Shown here piece after piece: positions 7,279 to 15,631 of a stretch of 64,000 nt of DNA (position 1 is its first letter; each line of letters begins with the position of its first letter). A program made the translations under genes and the position numbers. This DNA is from an uncultured Clostridia bacterium. Its GTDB lineage: Bacteria; Bacillota; Clostridia; Oscillospirales; Acutalibacteraceae. The notes beneath the pieces were generated by a model. That model searched no databases, had not been told where the DNA came from, and saw only the letters and a program-made list of their open reading frames with translations. The stretch spans positions 1 through 64,000 of the forward strand of contig CANRAU010000001.1 in NCBI GenBank assembly GCA_947628665.1, given 5' to 3'.

Positions 7279-8592
7279 ATGCTTTCCAAACTGCCCATTG
7301 TCGGCGCATATCTTGCGGAGCTTGTGATCGCCTATCTCTTCTTTTTGCAGCAGGGCGCTGAGCAGCAGCCTAAACGCTGGGTTCGCTGGGGCATTGGGAT
7401 AGGGATGTTCGGCCTTGGCCTGACATTCTATTTTTTGTTTAAGAATTTTTGGGTCAATACGGTTGTTGAATTTTTAATCACCCTTTTGTTTGCCCATTTT
7501 GCCTTTCGGATCTCGTGGCCGCGCGCGGCGTTCGGTTCTCTGATTTTGCACGCTTTAAGCATTTTGACAGAACTGCTTGCCATGTTGGCGCTGGGACGCA
7601 TCATGCCCGTCGATTTGAATGTTCTGCTTGCACAGCCCGCGTATTCCGCGTTGATGACGGCAATCAGTAAGACGCTGTTCTTCACAGTGACCGTTCCGCT
7701 TGCCCGCCTGACCGCGCAGAAGGGCGAAACAGCGGCACGCGTTCCCGCGGCGTTTTACCTGTACCCGTTGACCAGTTCGCTGTCTATCAGCGTGATCGCC
7801 TGCATTTGCGCCGCCTATAGCGTTACGGGCGCGTATCTGGTTGCGGTTCTCGTACTCAGCGTGCTGATGACGGTGTCCGCATTCCTGATTTTTGTAATGT
7901 ATCAGAGTCAAGCGCAGCGGGAAAAGCAGCTGCATATTTTGGAACGGCAAAACGAAAAGGAACAGACGGACAGAACCTACTACGACATTCTCGAAAAGCA
8001 GAATGCCGACCTGATGGTATATGCGCACGATGCCAAAAAGCACCTTGCCGCGATTCGGGAACTGAACCAAAACCCGCAGATCGAGACGTATCTTTCCACC
8101 ATGACCGAGCAGCTGCGGCAATATAGCAGCATTGGGCACAGCGGCAACCGTATGCTGGATATTGTCTGCAACAAATATGCGACCGAGTGTGCGTCCAAAA
8201 AGATCAGTTTCGATTTGGACATTCGTTTGGCGAATTTCCACTATATGGAATATTTCGACTTGGTCACGCTGTTCGGCAATATGCTGGACAACGCCGTGGA
8301 GGCGGCCGCGTGTTCCGTCGAAAAGCGGATCTCTTTGTACACCGATCACTGCAACACCTATGATGTGATCGTTCTGACCAACAGCTGTGACAAAGCGCCG
8401 ATCTCCAACGGGCGCAAGCTCGCCACGACCAAAGAGAATCCCGCCCTGCACGGCATGGGCATGGAGAGCTTCAACCGCATCCTCCAAAAGTACGGCGGCG
8501 ATTACGATTGGGAATACGACGCCCGCGCCCGCGAATTTACGCTGACCGCCATGGTGCTTCCGCCCAAATCCGAACGCTCTTTGGCGGTGTGA
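7279..8592 (+). CDS. agrC: AgrC-like sensor histidine kinase (GHKL ATPase)
   Basis: A 437-residue membrane kinase. The first 210 residues hold six or seven hydrophobic segments, the peptide-sensing part; a coiled linker follows (HILERQNEKEQTDRTYYDIL); the phospho-acceptor is His250 in YAHDAKKHLAAI, and the C-terminal GHKL ATPase shows the N box (LFGNMLDNAVEAA) and the G box (HGMGMESF). It starts at ATG 7279 after AAGGAGGCGGTG, three bases past agrA, so the pair is an operon. It should sense the cyclic peptide made by AgrDB and phosphorylate AgrA. A terminator follows. Confidence 0.92.
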   Translation: MLSKLPIVGAYLAELVIAYLFFLQQGAEQQPKRWVRWGIGIGMFGLGLTFYFLFKNFWVNTVVEFLITLLFAHFAFRISWPRAAFGSLILHALSILTELLAMLALGRIMPVDLNVLLAQPAYSALMTAISKTLFFTVTVPLARLTAQKGETAARVPAAFYLYPLTSSLSISVIACICAAYSVTGAYLVAVLVLSVLMTVSAFLIFVMYQSQAQREKQLHILERQNEKEQTDRTYYDILEKQNADLMVYAHDAKKHLAAIRELNQNPQIETYLSTMTEQLRQYSSIGHSGNRMLDIVCNKYATECASKKISFDLDIRLANFHYMEYFDLVTLFGNMLDNAVEAAACSVEKRISLYTDHCNTYDVIVLTNSCDKAPISNGRKLATTKENPALHGMGMESFNRILQKYGGDYDWEYDARAREFTLTAMVLPPKSERSLAV

Positions 8593-8649
8593 CCGACGCG
8601 CCGGTTCAAAACAAATTTGTATCTCACAAAAATTCCGAACAAAGAAAAA

Positions 8650-8689
8650 CCGAAGCAAGAGACGGCAGTTCCTTGCTTCGGCTTTTTTT
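8650..8689 (+). terminator. Intrinsic terminator after agrC
   Basis: CCGAAGCAAG (8650-8659) pairs with CTTGCTTCGG (8672-8681), followed by a T7 run. Confidence 0.85.
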
Positions 8690-8703
8690 AAGTTGCGGCG
8701 GCA

Positions 8704-8919
8704 TTATTCTCTGAAAGCGGATTTGATCTCATCGAGACTGAAGTCCAGCGCCTGCGCCAGCCGAAAAGCCGTGGTCAGACGCGGTTCAGCCTTGCCCATT
8801 TCCAAATCCTGGTAATGGCGGTCGCTGATCTCTACAGCCTCCGAGACATCCCTTTGCTTCAAATTCAATTCCTTACGCCGCTGATACAGTGTGTGCGCAA
8901 AAGCGCTTTTGACAGACAT
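8704..8919 (-). CDS. Small XRE-family regulator (71 aa)
   Basis: A single HTH_3 domain protein: FAHTLYQRRKELNLKQRDVSEAV, then the recognition helix region SDRHYQDLEMGKAEPRL and LAQALDFSLDEI. No other domain is present. The start at ATG 8919 follows a GAGGAG site; the frame runs 23 codons farther upstream without a better site. It has its own promoter and is convergent with agrC. A link to the agr system is possible by position only. Confidence 0.82.
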   Translation of the reverse strand: MSVKSAFAHTLYQRRKELNLKQRDVSEAVEISDRHYQDLEMGKAEPRLTTAFRLAQALDFSLDEIKSAFRE

Positions 8920-8959
8920 TGTGATTCCCCACTCCTCTTTCGGTACGTTCCCCCCAAAC

Positions 8960-8988
8960 AGTATACGCCTATACCGCCGCACCTGCAA
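8960..8988 (-). promoter_or_regulatory. Promoter for the small XRE gene
   Basis: On the minus strand TTGCAG (8988-8983) and TATACT (8965-8960) are 17 bases apart, about 40 bases before the start at 8919. Confidence 0.6.
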
Positions 8989-9132
8989 TGTTTTTTAAAA
9001 AATACATTTGCATTTAATTCTATGTGTTTTTTCAAAAAAGCAAACGAACTATACTTCTACTTGTGAAAAGTTATAAATTATCACTATATGTTTTGTGAAA
9101 AAAGCGAAAAAGAATACCGATGTATGAAAACC

Positions 9133-9161
9133 TTGCAAACGGCGGTAAAATAGAGTATACT
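9133..9161 (+). promoter_or_regulatory. Promoter for the 593-residue membrane protein gene
   Basis: TTGCAA (9133-9138) and TATACT (9156-9161) are 17 bases apart, giving a leader of roughly 80 bases before the TTG start at 9246. Confidence 0.65.
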
Positions 9162-9245
9162 GTATTTGTTGACATGGCGGTTTGCGGCAGACGAACCCGT
9201 TGCGCCAAAACCGCAGACAAAACGGAACAAAAGGGAGATGTTATT

Positions 9246-11027
9246 TTGGAACCCATCAATGTGGATTTTACCGGCGGCGGCAAACGCGATGACGGCAAAA
9301 ACAGCACGGTTGCGGATATTTTTATTCCGCCTGAGCATGCAGGCAAAAAAATCGCGATCAATGTAGTTTTGACGGTAATTTTGGCGGCGGCGCTGTATTA
9401 TTTCATGATCCCGGCGCTGAATTTCAAGGCCGTGGAGCTGTATTTGTACGTGGTGTTCGTCTGCATGATCTACCTCGCGCTTTCGGTGCTGTCGACCAAG
9501 CTGTTTGCGCACCCCGAATACGGCCCCTATGTGCGTCGGCGCGCGCGCGTACCCGTGATCGTCATCGGCGTTTTGGCTGTTGTGGGTCTTGTCGGGTATT
9601 TGTGCGGCGCGACCTTTTTCCGCGCATCCTCCTACAGCAAGCTCCTGACCGTGCAGGACGGCGACTTCGCGCAGGACGTTGCGGAAGTCGATTTTTCGAG
9701 CGTCCCGCGGCTGGATGCGGACTCGGCTCGGAACATCGCCACGCGGACTTTGGGCAAAATCTCCGATTACGTTTCGCAGTTTGTGGTTTCCGATTACTCT
9801 ACGCAAATCAACTATAAAGGCACGCCCGCGCGCGTGACGTCGCTGGCCTACGGCGATATTTTCAAGTGGTTCCGCAATACAAAAGAGGGGCTTCCCGCCT
9901 ATATCATTGTGGATATGACGACGCAGAAAGGAGAGATCGTGCGTCTCGAGAACGGTATGCGCTATACGCCCTCGGAGCATTTCAACCGCTACCTGCTTAG
10001 ACACCTGCGTTTCCGCTATCCGACGCTGATGTTTGATACGCCTTCTTTTGAGATCGACGAAAACGGCCAGCCGTATTGGATCGTACCCGTACTCGATAAA
10101 ACCATCGGTCTGTTCGGCGGTACAGACGTCATCGGCGCGGCGGTCGTGGATGCGGTCAGCGGCGACGTGCAGTTGATCTCCACCAGCCTGACGGGCGAAT
10201 CCAAGCTCCCGACCGACGAATTTGTCACCGACGAGAAGTGGCAGTGGATCGACCGTGTGTATTCCGTCACGATCCTTGATGCGCAGTACAATTATTACGG
10301 CAAGCTGTCGGGCGGCTTTATCAATTCCGTCATTGGGCAGGAGGGCGTGAAGATCACAAGCTCCGGCTCCAATTATCTGGCGCTCAACGACGACGTATAT
10401 ATGTATACGGGCGTGACCTCCATAACCTCCGACCAGTCGATCATCGGCTTCGTGCTGCTCAACCAGCGCACCAAGGAGACCAAGTACTATTCCGTCTCGG
10501 GCGCACTGGAGATCGCCGCGCAGAATTCGGCACAGGGCGCGGTGCAGCAGTACGCCTACAAGGCGACCTTCCCGCTGCTTCTGAATATCAGCAGCGAGCC
10601 GACCTATTTTATGGCGCTCAAGGATTCCAGCGAATATGTCAAAATGTACGCCATGGTCAATGTCAAGCAGTCCACGATCGTTGCCACAGGCCGCGATTTG
10701 ACCGAATGCACCGAGAATTATGCCGCAGAACTGAAACGCAACGGCGTGAATCTCAACATTGACGTCAGCGAAATGGGCGATGAGAACACAGCGACAGACA
10801 ATACGCCCAAGACCAAAGAGGTCAGCGGCACGGTCACAGAGCTGCGTTCGGTCGTGACGGGCGGCGAGACGTATTTCTATATCCGTTTGGATGCGGACAA
10901 CACGTATTACAAAGTATCGGTTGCAAACGCCGAAAAGGTCGTTTTGCTAAACGTCGGCAGCACGGTCACCTTCACCGTCGCGGCGGATGCAAGCGGTGAG
11001 ATCGTCGAAGTTGTATCTATGAAATAG
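9246..11027 (+). CDS. Large membrane-anchored extracytoplasmic protein, function unknown
   Basis: A 593-residue protein. After a hydrophilic N-terminus, three hydrophobic segments lie at about residues 36-56, 65-88 and 103-121; the remaining 470 residues are a soluble, beta-rich region with many aspartates and tyrosines, ending in an OB-like beta segment (about 515-593: VSGTVTELRSVVTGGETYFYI...). The middle part (GLPAYIIVDM, GTDVIGAAVVDAVSGDVQ) recalls PepSY-like or peptidase-propeptide folds, but the match is not strong enough to name. TTG 9246 is chosen because AAGGGAG precedes it at good spacing; the frame is open 42 codons upstream, across the promoter. It is monocistronic with its own promoter and terminator. 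Confidence 0.7.
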   Translation: MEPINVDFTGGGKRDDGKNSTVADIFIPPEHAGKKIAINVVLTVILAAALYYFMIPALNFKAVELYLYVVFVCMIYLALSVLSTKLFAHPEYGPYVRRRARVPVIVIGVLAVVGLVGYLCGATFFRASSYSKLLTVQDGDFAQDVAEVDFSSVPRLDADSARNIATRTLGKISDYVSQFVVSDYSTQINYKGTPARVTSLAYGDIFKWFRNTKEGLPAYIIVDMTTQKGEIVRLENGMRYTPSEHFNRYLLRHLRFRYPTLMFDTPSFEIDENGQPYWIVPVLDKTIGLFGGTDVIGAAVVDAVSGDVQLISTSLTGESKLPTDEFVTDEKWQWIDRVYSVTILDAQYNYYGKLSGGFINSVIGQEGVKITSSGSNYLALNDDVYMYTGVTSITSDQSIIGFVLLNQRTKETKYYSVSGALEIAAQNSAQGAVQQYAYKATFPLLLNISSEPTYFMALKDSSEYVKMYAMVNVKQSTIVATGRDLTECTENYAAELKRNGVNLNIDVSEMGDENTATDNTPKTKEVSGTVTELRSVVTGGETYFYIRLDADNTYYKVSVANAEKVVLLNVGSTVTFTVAADASGEIVEVVSMK

Positions 11028-11055
11028 CGACGTAGATAGTTTCTGTCTAAAGTGA

Positions 11056-11093
11056 AAAAATCCCTGTACGGCATGTGCTGTACAGGGATTTTT
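11056..11093 (+). terminator. Intrinsic terminator (convergent) after the membrane protein gene
   Basis: A 14-base perfect stem AAAAATCCCTGTAC (11056-11069) with GTACAGGGATTTTT (11080-11093). It lies between convergent genes and can serve both. Confidence 0.88.
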
Positions 11094-11168
11094 GTGTTGT
11101 CGGATCGTCCGCGTGCGCGGCGAACAGCCGCAGATCGTTCTCGCGTCAAGCGATGTTATGGGGATTTC

Positions 11169-12284
11169 TCAAGCCTTCAACGCTTCCCGCGTGATCGCCT
11201 GCATTTCGGGCATTTTCTTTTCCATGTCCCAAGCGAGCTTCAACTGCGCACGGCAGCGCACCAAATTGTGCTGTGGATACGCGACGGAAAAATACACGTC
11301 GCCGTTTAAGTAGTCCGTTAAGAAGCGCATACCGCATTCCAGCGTGATCAGCTTGGCCGAAAAGGGCAGGTATTCGATTTCGCACGGCGAAAGGCTTTTT
11401 TTCGCGCTGTGCAGATACCCCTCGGTATATGCGCGGTACAGCGGCAGGCTCAAAGAGACTTTGGATACGTCCGGCTCGTCTTCTTCGGCGGTGCTCGCGC
11501 CGAAGCGGATGCTGTCGCCGAAGTCGTAAAGCGCCAGCCCCGGCATCACGGTATCCAGATCGATAATACACAGGCCGAGATTCGTCTTTTGGTCGAATAG
11601 GATGTTGTTGAGTTTGGTATCGTTGTGCGTCACCCGAAGCGGCAGCTTTCCCGCCTCGATCAAATCGAGAAGCACATGGGTATCCGCCTCGCGCTGCAAA
11701 AGGAAGTCGATTTCGCTTTGCACTTCGGCGCACCGCCCGACGCGATCCTCCCGAATGGCGCGCTGCAAATCCAAAAACCGCGAATAGGTGTTATGGAAAT
11801 CGGGGATCGTTTCCCGAAGATCTTCGATCGGATAATCGGCCAGTGTGTTCTGAAAAGCGCCGAACGCCGCGCCCGCGTTGTAAAACACGGTGCTGTCGTC
11901 CACGCGGCTGCAGGTGTAGACCCCATCGACATGGCGATAGCAGCGCCAGCAATTCCCCTTGTCGTCGCGCGCATAGTATTTTCCGTCCTTGGCGGGCAGA
12001 AAGTCGAGCGTCTCCCGGTAAGGGTCGCCGCCGCGCGCGCGAATCTTGCGCTGTAAAAACGAGGTCACGCCGAGAATGTTTTCCATCAGGGCATCCGGGT
12101 CTTTGAAAACGAACGTATTGATCTTTTGGATCACATAAGCGTTCTGCGCGCCGTTTTCCTCGGCAAAACGCAGCACAAAGGTGGAATTGATATGCCCGTC
12201 GTTCAGTGTCTTATAGCCCAGGAAAGCGCCCGTCAGGCCGAAGCTGTCCTGCACGAACGCCAAATTTACGAATGGCTCTTTCAA
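11169..12284 (-). CDS. nahK: N-acetylhexosamine 1-kinase-like phosphotransferase (APH fold)
   Basis: A 371-residue aminoglycoside-phosphotransferase-fold kinase. The catalytic motif RVTHNDTKLNNILFD (about residues 219-233), the metal-binding CIIDLDTVMPG and YDFGDSIRFG match the anomeric kinase NahK, which phosphorylates GlcNAc/GalNAc at C1 in the lacto-N-biose/galacto-N-biose pathway. Its usual phosphorylase and epimerase partners are not nearby, so the physiological sugar is uncertain; the length agrees with NahK. TTG 12284 is preferred over ATG 12314 and GTG 12293 because GGAAAGG lies ten bases before it. The gene has a good minus-strand promoter and is divergent from pyrH. Confidence 0.75.
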   Translation of the reverse strand: MKEPFVNLAFVQDSFGLTGAFLGYKTLNDGHINSTFVLRFAEENGAQNAYVIQKINTFVFKDPDALMENILGVTSFLQRKIRARGGDPYRETLDFLPAKDGKYYARDDKGNCWRCYRHVDGVYTCSRVDDSTVFYNAGAAFGAFQNTLADYPIEDLRETIPDFHNTYSRFLDLQRAIREDRVGRCAEVQSEIDFLLQREADTHVLLDLIEAGKLPLRVTHNDTKLNNILFDQKTNLGLCIIDLDTVMPGLALYDFGDSIRFGASTAEEDEPDVSKVSLSLPLYRAYTEGYLHSAKKSLSPCEIEYLPFSAKLITLECGMRFLTDYLNGDVYFSVAYPQHNLVRCRAQLKLAWDMEKKMPEMQAITREALKA

Positions 12285-12385
12285 GCGAAACACGCCTTTC
12301 CAAGAAGTGTGCATAATGCAAGTCGCGCGCCGCGGCTGTGTATTTTTTTCGCATTTGCGGCGCGGGGGACTCGGTTTCTTAAACC

Positions 12386-12414
12386 ATTGTATACTTTTTT
12401 TCGTCTCCCGTCAA
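12386..12414 (-). promoter_or_regulatory. Promoter for the nahK-like gene
   Basis: On the minus strand TTGACG (12414-12409) and TACAAT (12391-12386) are separated by 17 bases. Confidence 0.7.
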
Positions 12415-12484
12415 GAAACGTCCGAATTCGGCAGTTTCCGCTTAAAAGACGTTCCGCCGAATGCCTATTTCAGGAAAAAATATC

Positions 12485-12513
12485 TTTACATGGCGGCTTT
12501 TATACGATAAAAT
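12485..12513 (+). promoter_or_regulatory. Promoter for the pyrH operon
   Basis: TTTACA (12485-12490) and TAAAAT (12508-12513), 17 bases apart, about 36 bases before the pyrH start. Confidence 0.65.
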
Positions 12514-12555
12514 AAATGGCATAAAGATGTTTACTGTAGATACGGAGGAATTTCC

Positions 12556-13260
12556 ATGGAAGCAGTCTATAAACGCATCCTTTTGAAACTCTCGGGCGAA
12601 GTGCTTGCGGGGCATCAGGGACACGGCATTGACTTTGATACCGTGCAGGAGATTTGCAAGTGGGTCAACGAAACCGCGCGCCTCGGCGTGCAGATCGGCC
12701 TTGTCGTCGGCGGCGGGAATTTCTGGCGCGGAAGAAGCTCCGGCAATATGGACAGAACCCGCGCGGATCACATCGGGATGCTTGCGACCGCGATGAACGC
12801 GCTTGCGCTTGCGGATGCGCTTGAGCAATACGGGTTGCAGGTGCGCGTGCAGACGGCCATTGATATGCGGCAGGTCGCAGAGCCGTATATCCGCAACCGC
12901 GCCATCCGCCATCTGGAAAAGGGGCGCGTGGTCATTTTCGGCTGCGGCACGGGCAACCCCTTCTTCTCGACCGATACGGCGGCCGCGCTGCGTGCGGCGG
13001 AGATCGACGCGGACATCATCTTTAAGGCCACCAATGTGGACGGCGTGTATGACAAAGACCCCCACCGCTTTGCGGATGCGGTCAAATACGAGACTTTAAG
13101 CCATACCGAGGTGCTTGCCAAAGGGCTTGCGGTCATGGACGCGACGGCGGCTTCGCTTTGCCGCGACAACGGAATTCCGATTTTGGTTTTTAACCTTTCC
13201 GACCCGCAGAACATCGTGCGCGCCGCAAAGGGTGAAAATATCGGTACGATCGTAAAATAA
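12556..13260 (+). CDS. pyrH: UMP kinase
   Basis: A 234-residue amino-acid-kinase-family enzyme that phosphorylates UMP to UDP in pyrimidine nucleotide synthesis. Visible are the phosphate-binding N-terminus [23 protein letters not shown], the [20 protein letters not shown]-type segment and [20 protein letters not shown]. The length is that of bacterial PyrH. ATG 12556 follows GGAGG. It opens the conserved block pyrH-frr-uppS-cdsA-dxr-rseP-ispG-polC; the usual upstream rpsB and tsf are absent here, replaced by the divergent nahK-like gene. Confidence 0.96.
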   Translation: MEAVYKRILLKLSGEVLAGHQGHGIDFDTVQEICKWVNETARLGVQIGLVVGGGNFWRGRSSGNMDRTRADHIGMLATAMNALALADALEQYGLQVRVQTAIDMRQVAEPYIRNRAIRHLEKGRVVIFGCGTGNPFFSTDTAAALRAAEIDADIIFKATNVDGVYDKDPHRFADAVKYETLSHTEVLAKGLAVMDATAASLCRDNGIPILVFNLSDPQNIVRAAKGENIGTIVK

Positions 13261-13303
13261 ACCGCGTACTTTTCTTACTTTTATTATACAGGAGGCAAGA
13301 TTT

Positions 13304-13858
13304 ATGCAACAGGTATTTGATTTGGCGAATGAAAAAATGGAAAAAAGCCTGAACGCGCTGCACAACGAGTTTGCGTCGATGCGTGCCGGCCGTGCTTCGG
13401 TCTCGCTGCTCGACAAAATCAATGTGGATTATTACGGCGTGCCTACGCCCATCCAGCAAATGGCGGCGGTTTCGGTCTCCGAAGGGCGCATCCTCTGCAT
13501 CCAGCCGTGGGACGTCAGTACCATTGCCGCGATCGAGCGGGCGATTCAGGCGTCGGACTTGGGCGTAAACCCGCAGGATGACGGCAAGATCATCCGGCTG
13601 ATTTTCCCGCCTCTGACCGAGGAAAAAAGACGCCAGCTTGCCAAAGAGGCCTCCAAATTCGGCGAGGAGACGAAGGTCGCCGTGCGTTCCGTGCGCCGCG
13701 ACTGCATCGACAAGCTGAAAAAGATGAAAAAGGACAGCGAGATCACCGAGGACGACCTGAGAAACGGCGAGGAAAAAATGCAGAAGATCACCGACTCCTT
13801 TATCAAAAAGGTCGATGAAATGGTCACCGCCAAGGAAAAGGATATTATGGAGATCTGA
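13304..13858 (+). CDS. frr: Ribosome recycling factor
   Basis: A 184-residue RRF, which with EF-G splits post-termination ribosomes. The typical N-terminal helix (EKMEKSLNALHNEFASMRAGRAS) and the VSEGRILCIQPWD, IRLIFPPLTEEKRR and AVRSVRRDCIDKLKK segments are present. ATG 13304 follows an AGGAGG site. It is 43 bases after pyrH and 25 before uppS, in the same direction. Confidence 0.96.
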   Translation: MQQVFDLANEKMEKSLNALHNEFASMRAGRASVSLLDKINVDYYGVPTPIQQMAAVSVSEGRILCIQPWDVSTIAAIERAIQASDLGVNPQDDGKIIRLIFPPLTEEKRRQLAKEASKFGEETKVAVRSVRRDCIDKLKKMKKDSEITEDDLRNGEEKMQKITDSFIKKVDEMVTAKEKDIMEI

Positions 13859-13883
13859 GTGCGTTTGCACGAGGTAACGGATT

Positions 13884-14618
13884 ATGGATCAAGCGCAATT
13901 ACCTGTATTTTCCGTTTTGCCGCAGCATGTCGGCATCATTATGGACGGAAACGGCCGCTGGGCAAAGCAGCGGGGCTTACCGCGGTATAAGGGGCATATC
14001 GAGGGAGCGAAAACCTTTCGGAAGATCGGGGAATTCGCAGGGGATCTGGGCATTCATTGCCTGACCTTTTATGCGTTTTCCACCGAGAACTGGAAGCGTC
14101 CACCCGAGGAGGTCGCGGCGATCATGGATCTGTTCCGCGAGTACCTGCGCGAGCTGGACGACCGCAAGGCCGAAAATGAGGAAAAGGGCATCAAGGTCAA
14201 TTTCATCGGCGACCGCACGGGCATCCCACGCGACATTCTCGCCATGATGGCGCACAGCGAACGCATCACGCGCAAAAAAGACCATGTGATTTTAAATATC
14301 GCAGTCAATTACGGCGGGCGGCAAGAGATCGTCCACAGCGTGCGGGAGCTTGCCAAAGAGATCGAAAAAGGTCGTTTGAAGGCGAAAGACATCACGGAGC
14401 AGATGATCTCCGATCACCTGTACACGGCGGGACTGCCCGACCCCGATCTGATCATTCGCCCCAGCGGCGAATATCGGCTGTCGAATTTCCTGCTTTGGCA
14501 GTCGGCCTATGCGGAGTTCTGGTATTCCGATATTCTTTGGCCGGATTTTACCGAAGCGGATTTCACGAAAGCCCTGCGCGCTTTTGAACAGCGCAATCGG
14601 CGCTTCGGCGGGGTGTAA
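13884..14618 (+). CDS. uppS: Undecaprenyl diphosphate synthase (cis-prenyltransferase)
   Basis: A 244-residue cis-prenyltransferase that builds the C55 lipid carrier for peptidoglycan and wall polymers. The catalytic HVGIIMDGNGRWAKQRGLPR (Asp about residue 21), FYAFSTENWKRP and the C-terminal IRPSGEYRLSNFLLWQSAYAE motifs are intact. The usual arginine-rich RTSGE motif reads RPSGE here, a common variant. The gene lies between frr and cdsA, as in most Firmicutes. Confidence 0.95.
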   Translation: MDQAQLPVFSVLPQHVGIIMDGNGRWAKQRGLPRYKGHIEGAKTFRKIGEFAGDLGIHCLTFYAFSTENWKRPPEEVAAIMDLFREYLRELDDRKAENEEKGIKVNFIGDRTGIPRDILAMMAHSERITRKKDHVILNIAVNYGGRQEIVHSVRELAKEIEKGRLKAKDITEQMISDHLYTAGLPDPDLIIRPSGEYRLSNFLLWQSAYAEFWYSDILWPDFTEADFTKALRAFEQRNRRFGGV

Positions 14619-14692
14619 CAGCCGAATATGCGCTTTGTGCCGAGCCCATTTCGGCGCTTTTGGGTGTCAAGAGAAAATATGGAGGCATTTTT

Positions 14693-15559
14693 ATGCTTAA
14701 ACGAATTGTGGTCGGTGTGCTTGCCGCACTGTTTGCCATTCTGATCATTGCGTTCCGCAGTACGCCGGCGCTGTCTATCGTCCTCGCCTTTTTTGCGGGC
14801 GTGGCGGCATTCGAGATCGAACGCTGCGGCAAGCTGCAAAACAAAGCGATCATGGGGGTGAGCGTGGCGTTTGCCGCGCTTGTGCCGCTCTATTATGAAT
14901 ATGCGGCGGAACTGCAAAGTATAGGCGTGCATATCCCCGTATCCGTCGTGGCGACGGTCTACATCCTGCTTTTGTTTATTCTGATGCTGACGGATTACGA
15001 GCATACGAAGTTTGAGGACGTCGCGACGGTCATTTTGGCGTCCGTCCTGATGCCGTGGGCGTTTTCCACGCTGATTTTCTTTAACGACATCGACGCGCGC
15101 TTTCCGGAAGCTTATGACGGGCATTACGGGCTGTTCTTTATTTTGTTCGGCCTGTTCTGCGCGTGGCTTACGGACAGCTTCGCCTATTTTTCGGGGCGTT
15201 TCCTCGGAAAACACAAGCTGTGTCCGAAAATCAGCCCCAAAAAGACGGTGGAGGGCGCTGTGGGCGGCGTACTCGGCTGTGTGCTGAGCTGTGTGATCCT
15301 GTTTGCCATATTCGACAACCGCATCTTTACGATACATAGCATGCGTTATTTAGAGGTCATCCTGCTGTCCGCAGGGCTGTCTGTCATCGGTATGTGCGGG
15401 GACTTAAGCGCCTCCGTCATGAAGCGGAATTTCGGTGTAAAGGATTTCGGCAATTTGTTCCCCGGCCACGGCGGCGTGATGGATCGCTTTGACAGCGCGC
15501 TGTTTGTGCTGGCGGCGCTGTACGCGTCGATTTTGGTGACGCGGACGGTATTTGCATAA
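14693..15559 (+). CDS. cdsA: Phosphatidate cytidylyltransferase
   Basis: A 288-residue integral membrane enzyme that makes CDP-diacylglycerol from phosphatidic acid and CTP, feeding phospholipid synthesis. About eight hydrophobic segments are followed by the family signature near the C-terminus: SASVMKRNFGVKDFGNLFPG, then HGGVMDRFDS. KISPKKTVEGAVGG is also conserved. ATG 14693 follows GGAGG; the open frame begins 11 codons earlier without a site. Confidence 0.94.
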   Translation: MLKRIVVGVLAALFAILIIAFRSTPALSIVLAFFAGVAAFEIERCGKLQNKAIMGVSVAFAALVPLYYEYAAELQSIGVHIPVSVVATVYILLLFILMLTDYEHTKFEDVATVILASVLMPWAFSTLIFFNDIDARFPEAYDGHYGLFFILFGLFCAWLTDSFAYFSGRFLGKHKLCPKISPKKTVEGAVGGVLGCVLSCVILFAIFDNRIFTIHSMRYLEVILLSAGLSVIGMCGDLSASVMKRNFGVKDFGNLFPGHGGVMDRFDSALFVLAALYASILVTRTVFA

Positions 15560-15631
15560 AACCAGAGCGAAAGGAACGCGAACGGGCGCAAAACGATTTT
15601 GCACAAAGCCCGTATCGCACGGCAAAAACGT

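Larger units (their letters stand above)
8920..9245. other. Intergenic region, 326 bases, two back-to-back promoters, AT-rich centre
   Basis: This gap separates the small XRE gene (minus) from the 593-residue membrane protein gene (plus). It holds one promoter for each gene (listed separately) and between them an AT-rich stretch (about 8995-9115) with two copies of TTGTGAAAA and a short inverted repeat, GTGA...TCAC, which could bind a regulator. No coding frame with a ribosome site is seen. Confidence 0.5.

Noticed and set aside
7555-8658. A 367-residue minus-strand frame opposite agrC
   Set aside because: It is a shadow of agrC and would read through the agrC terminator.
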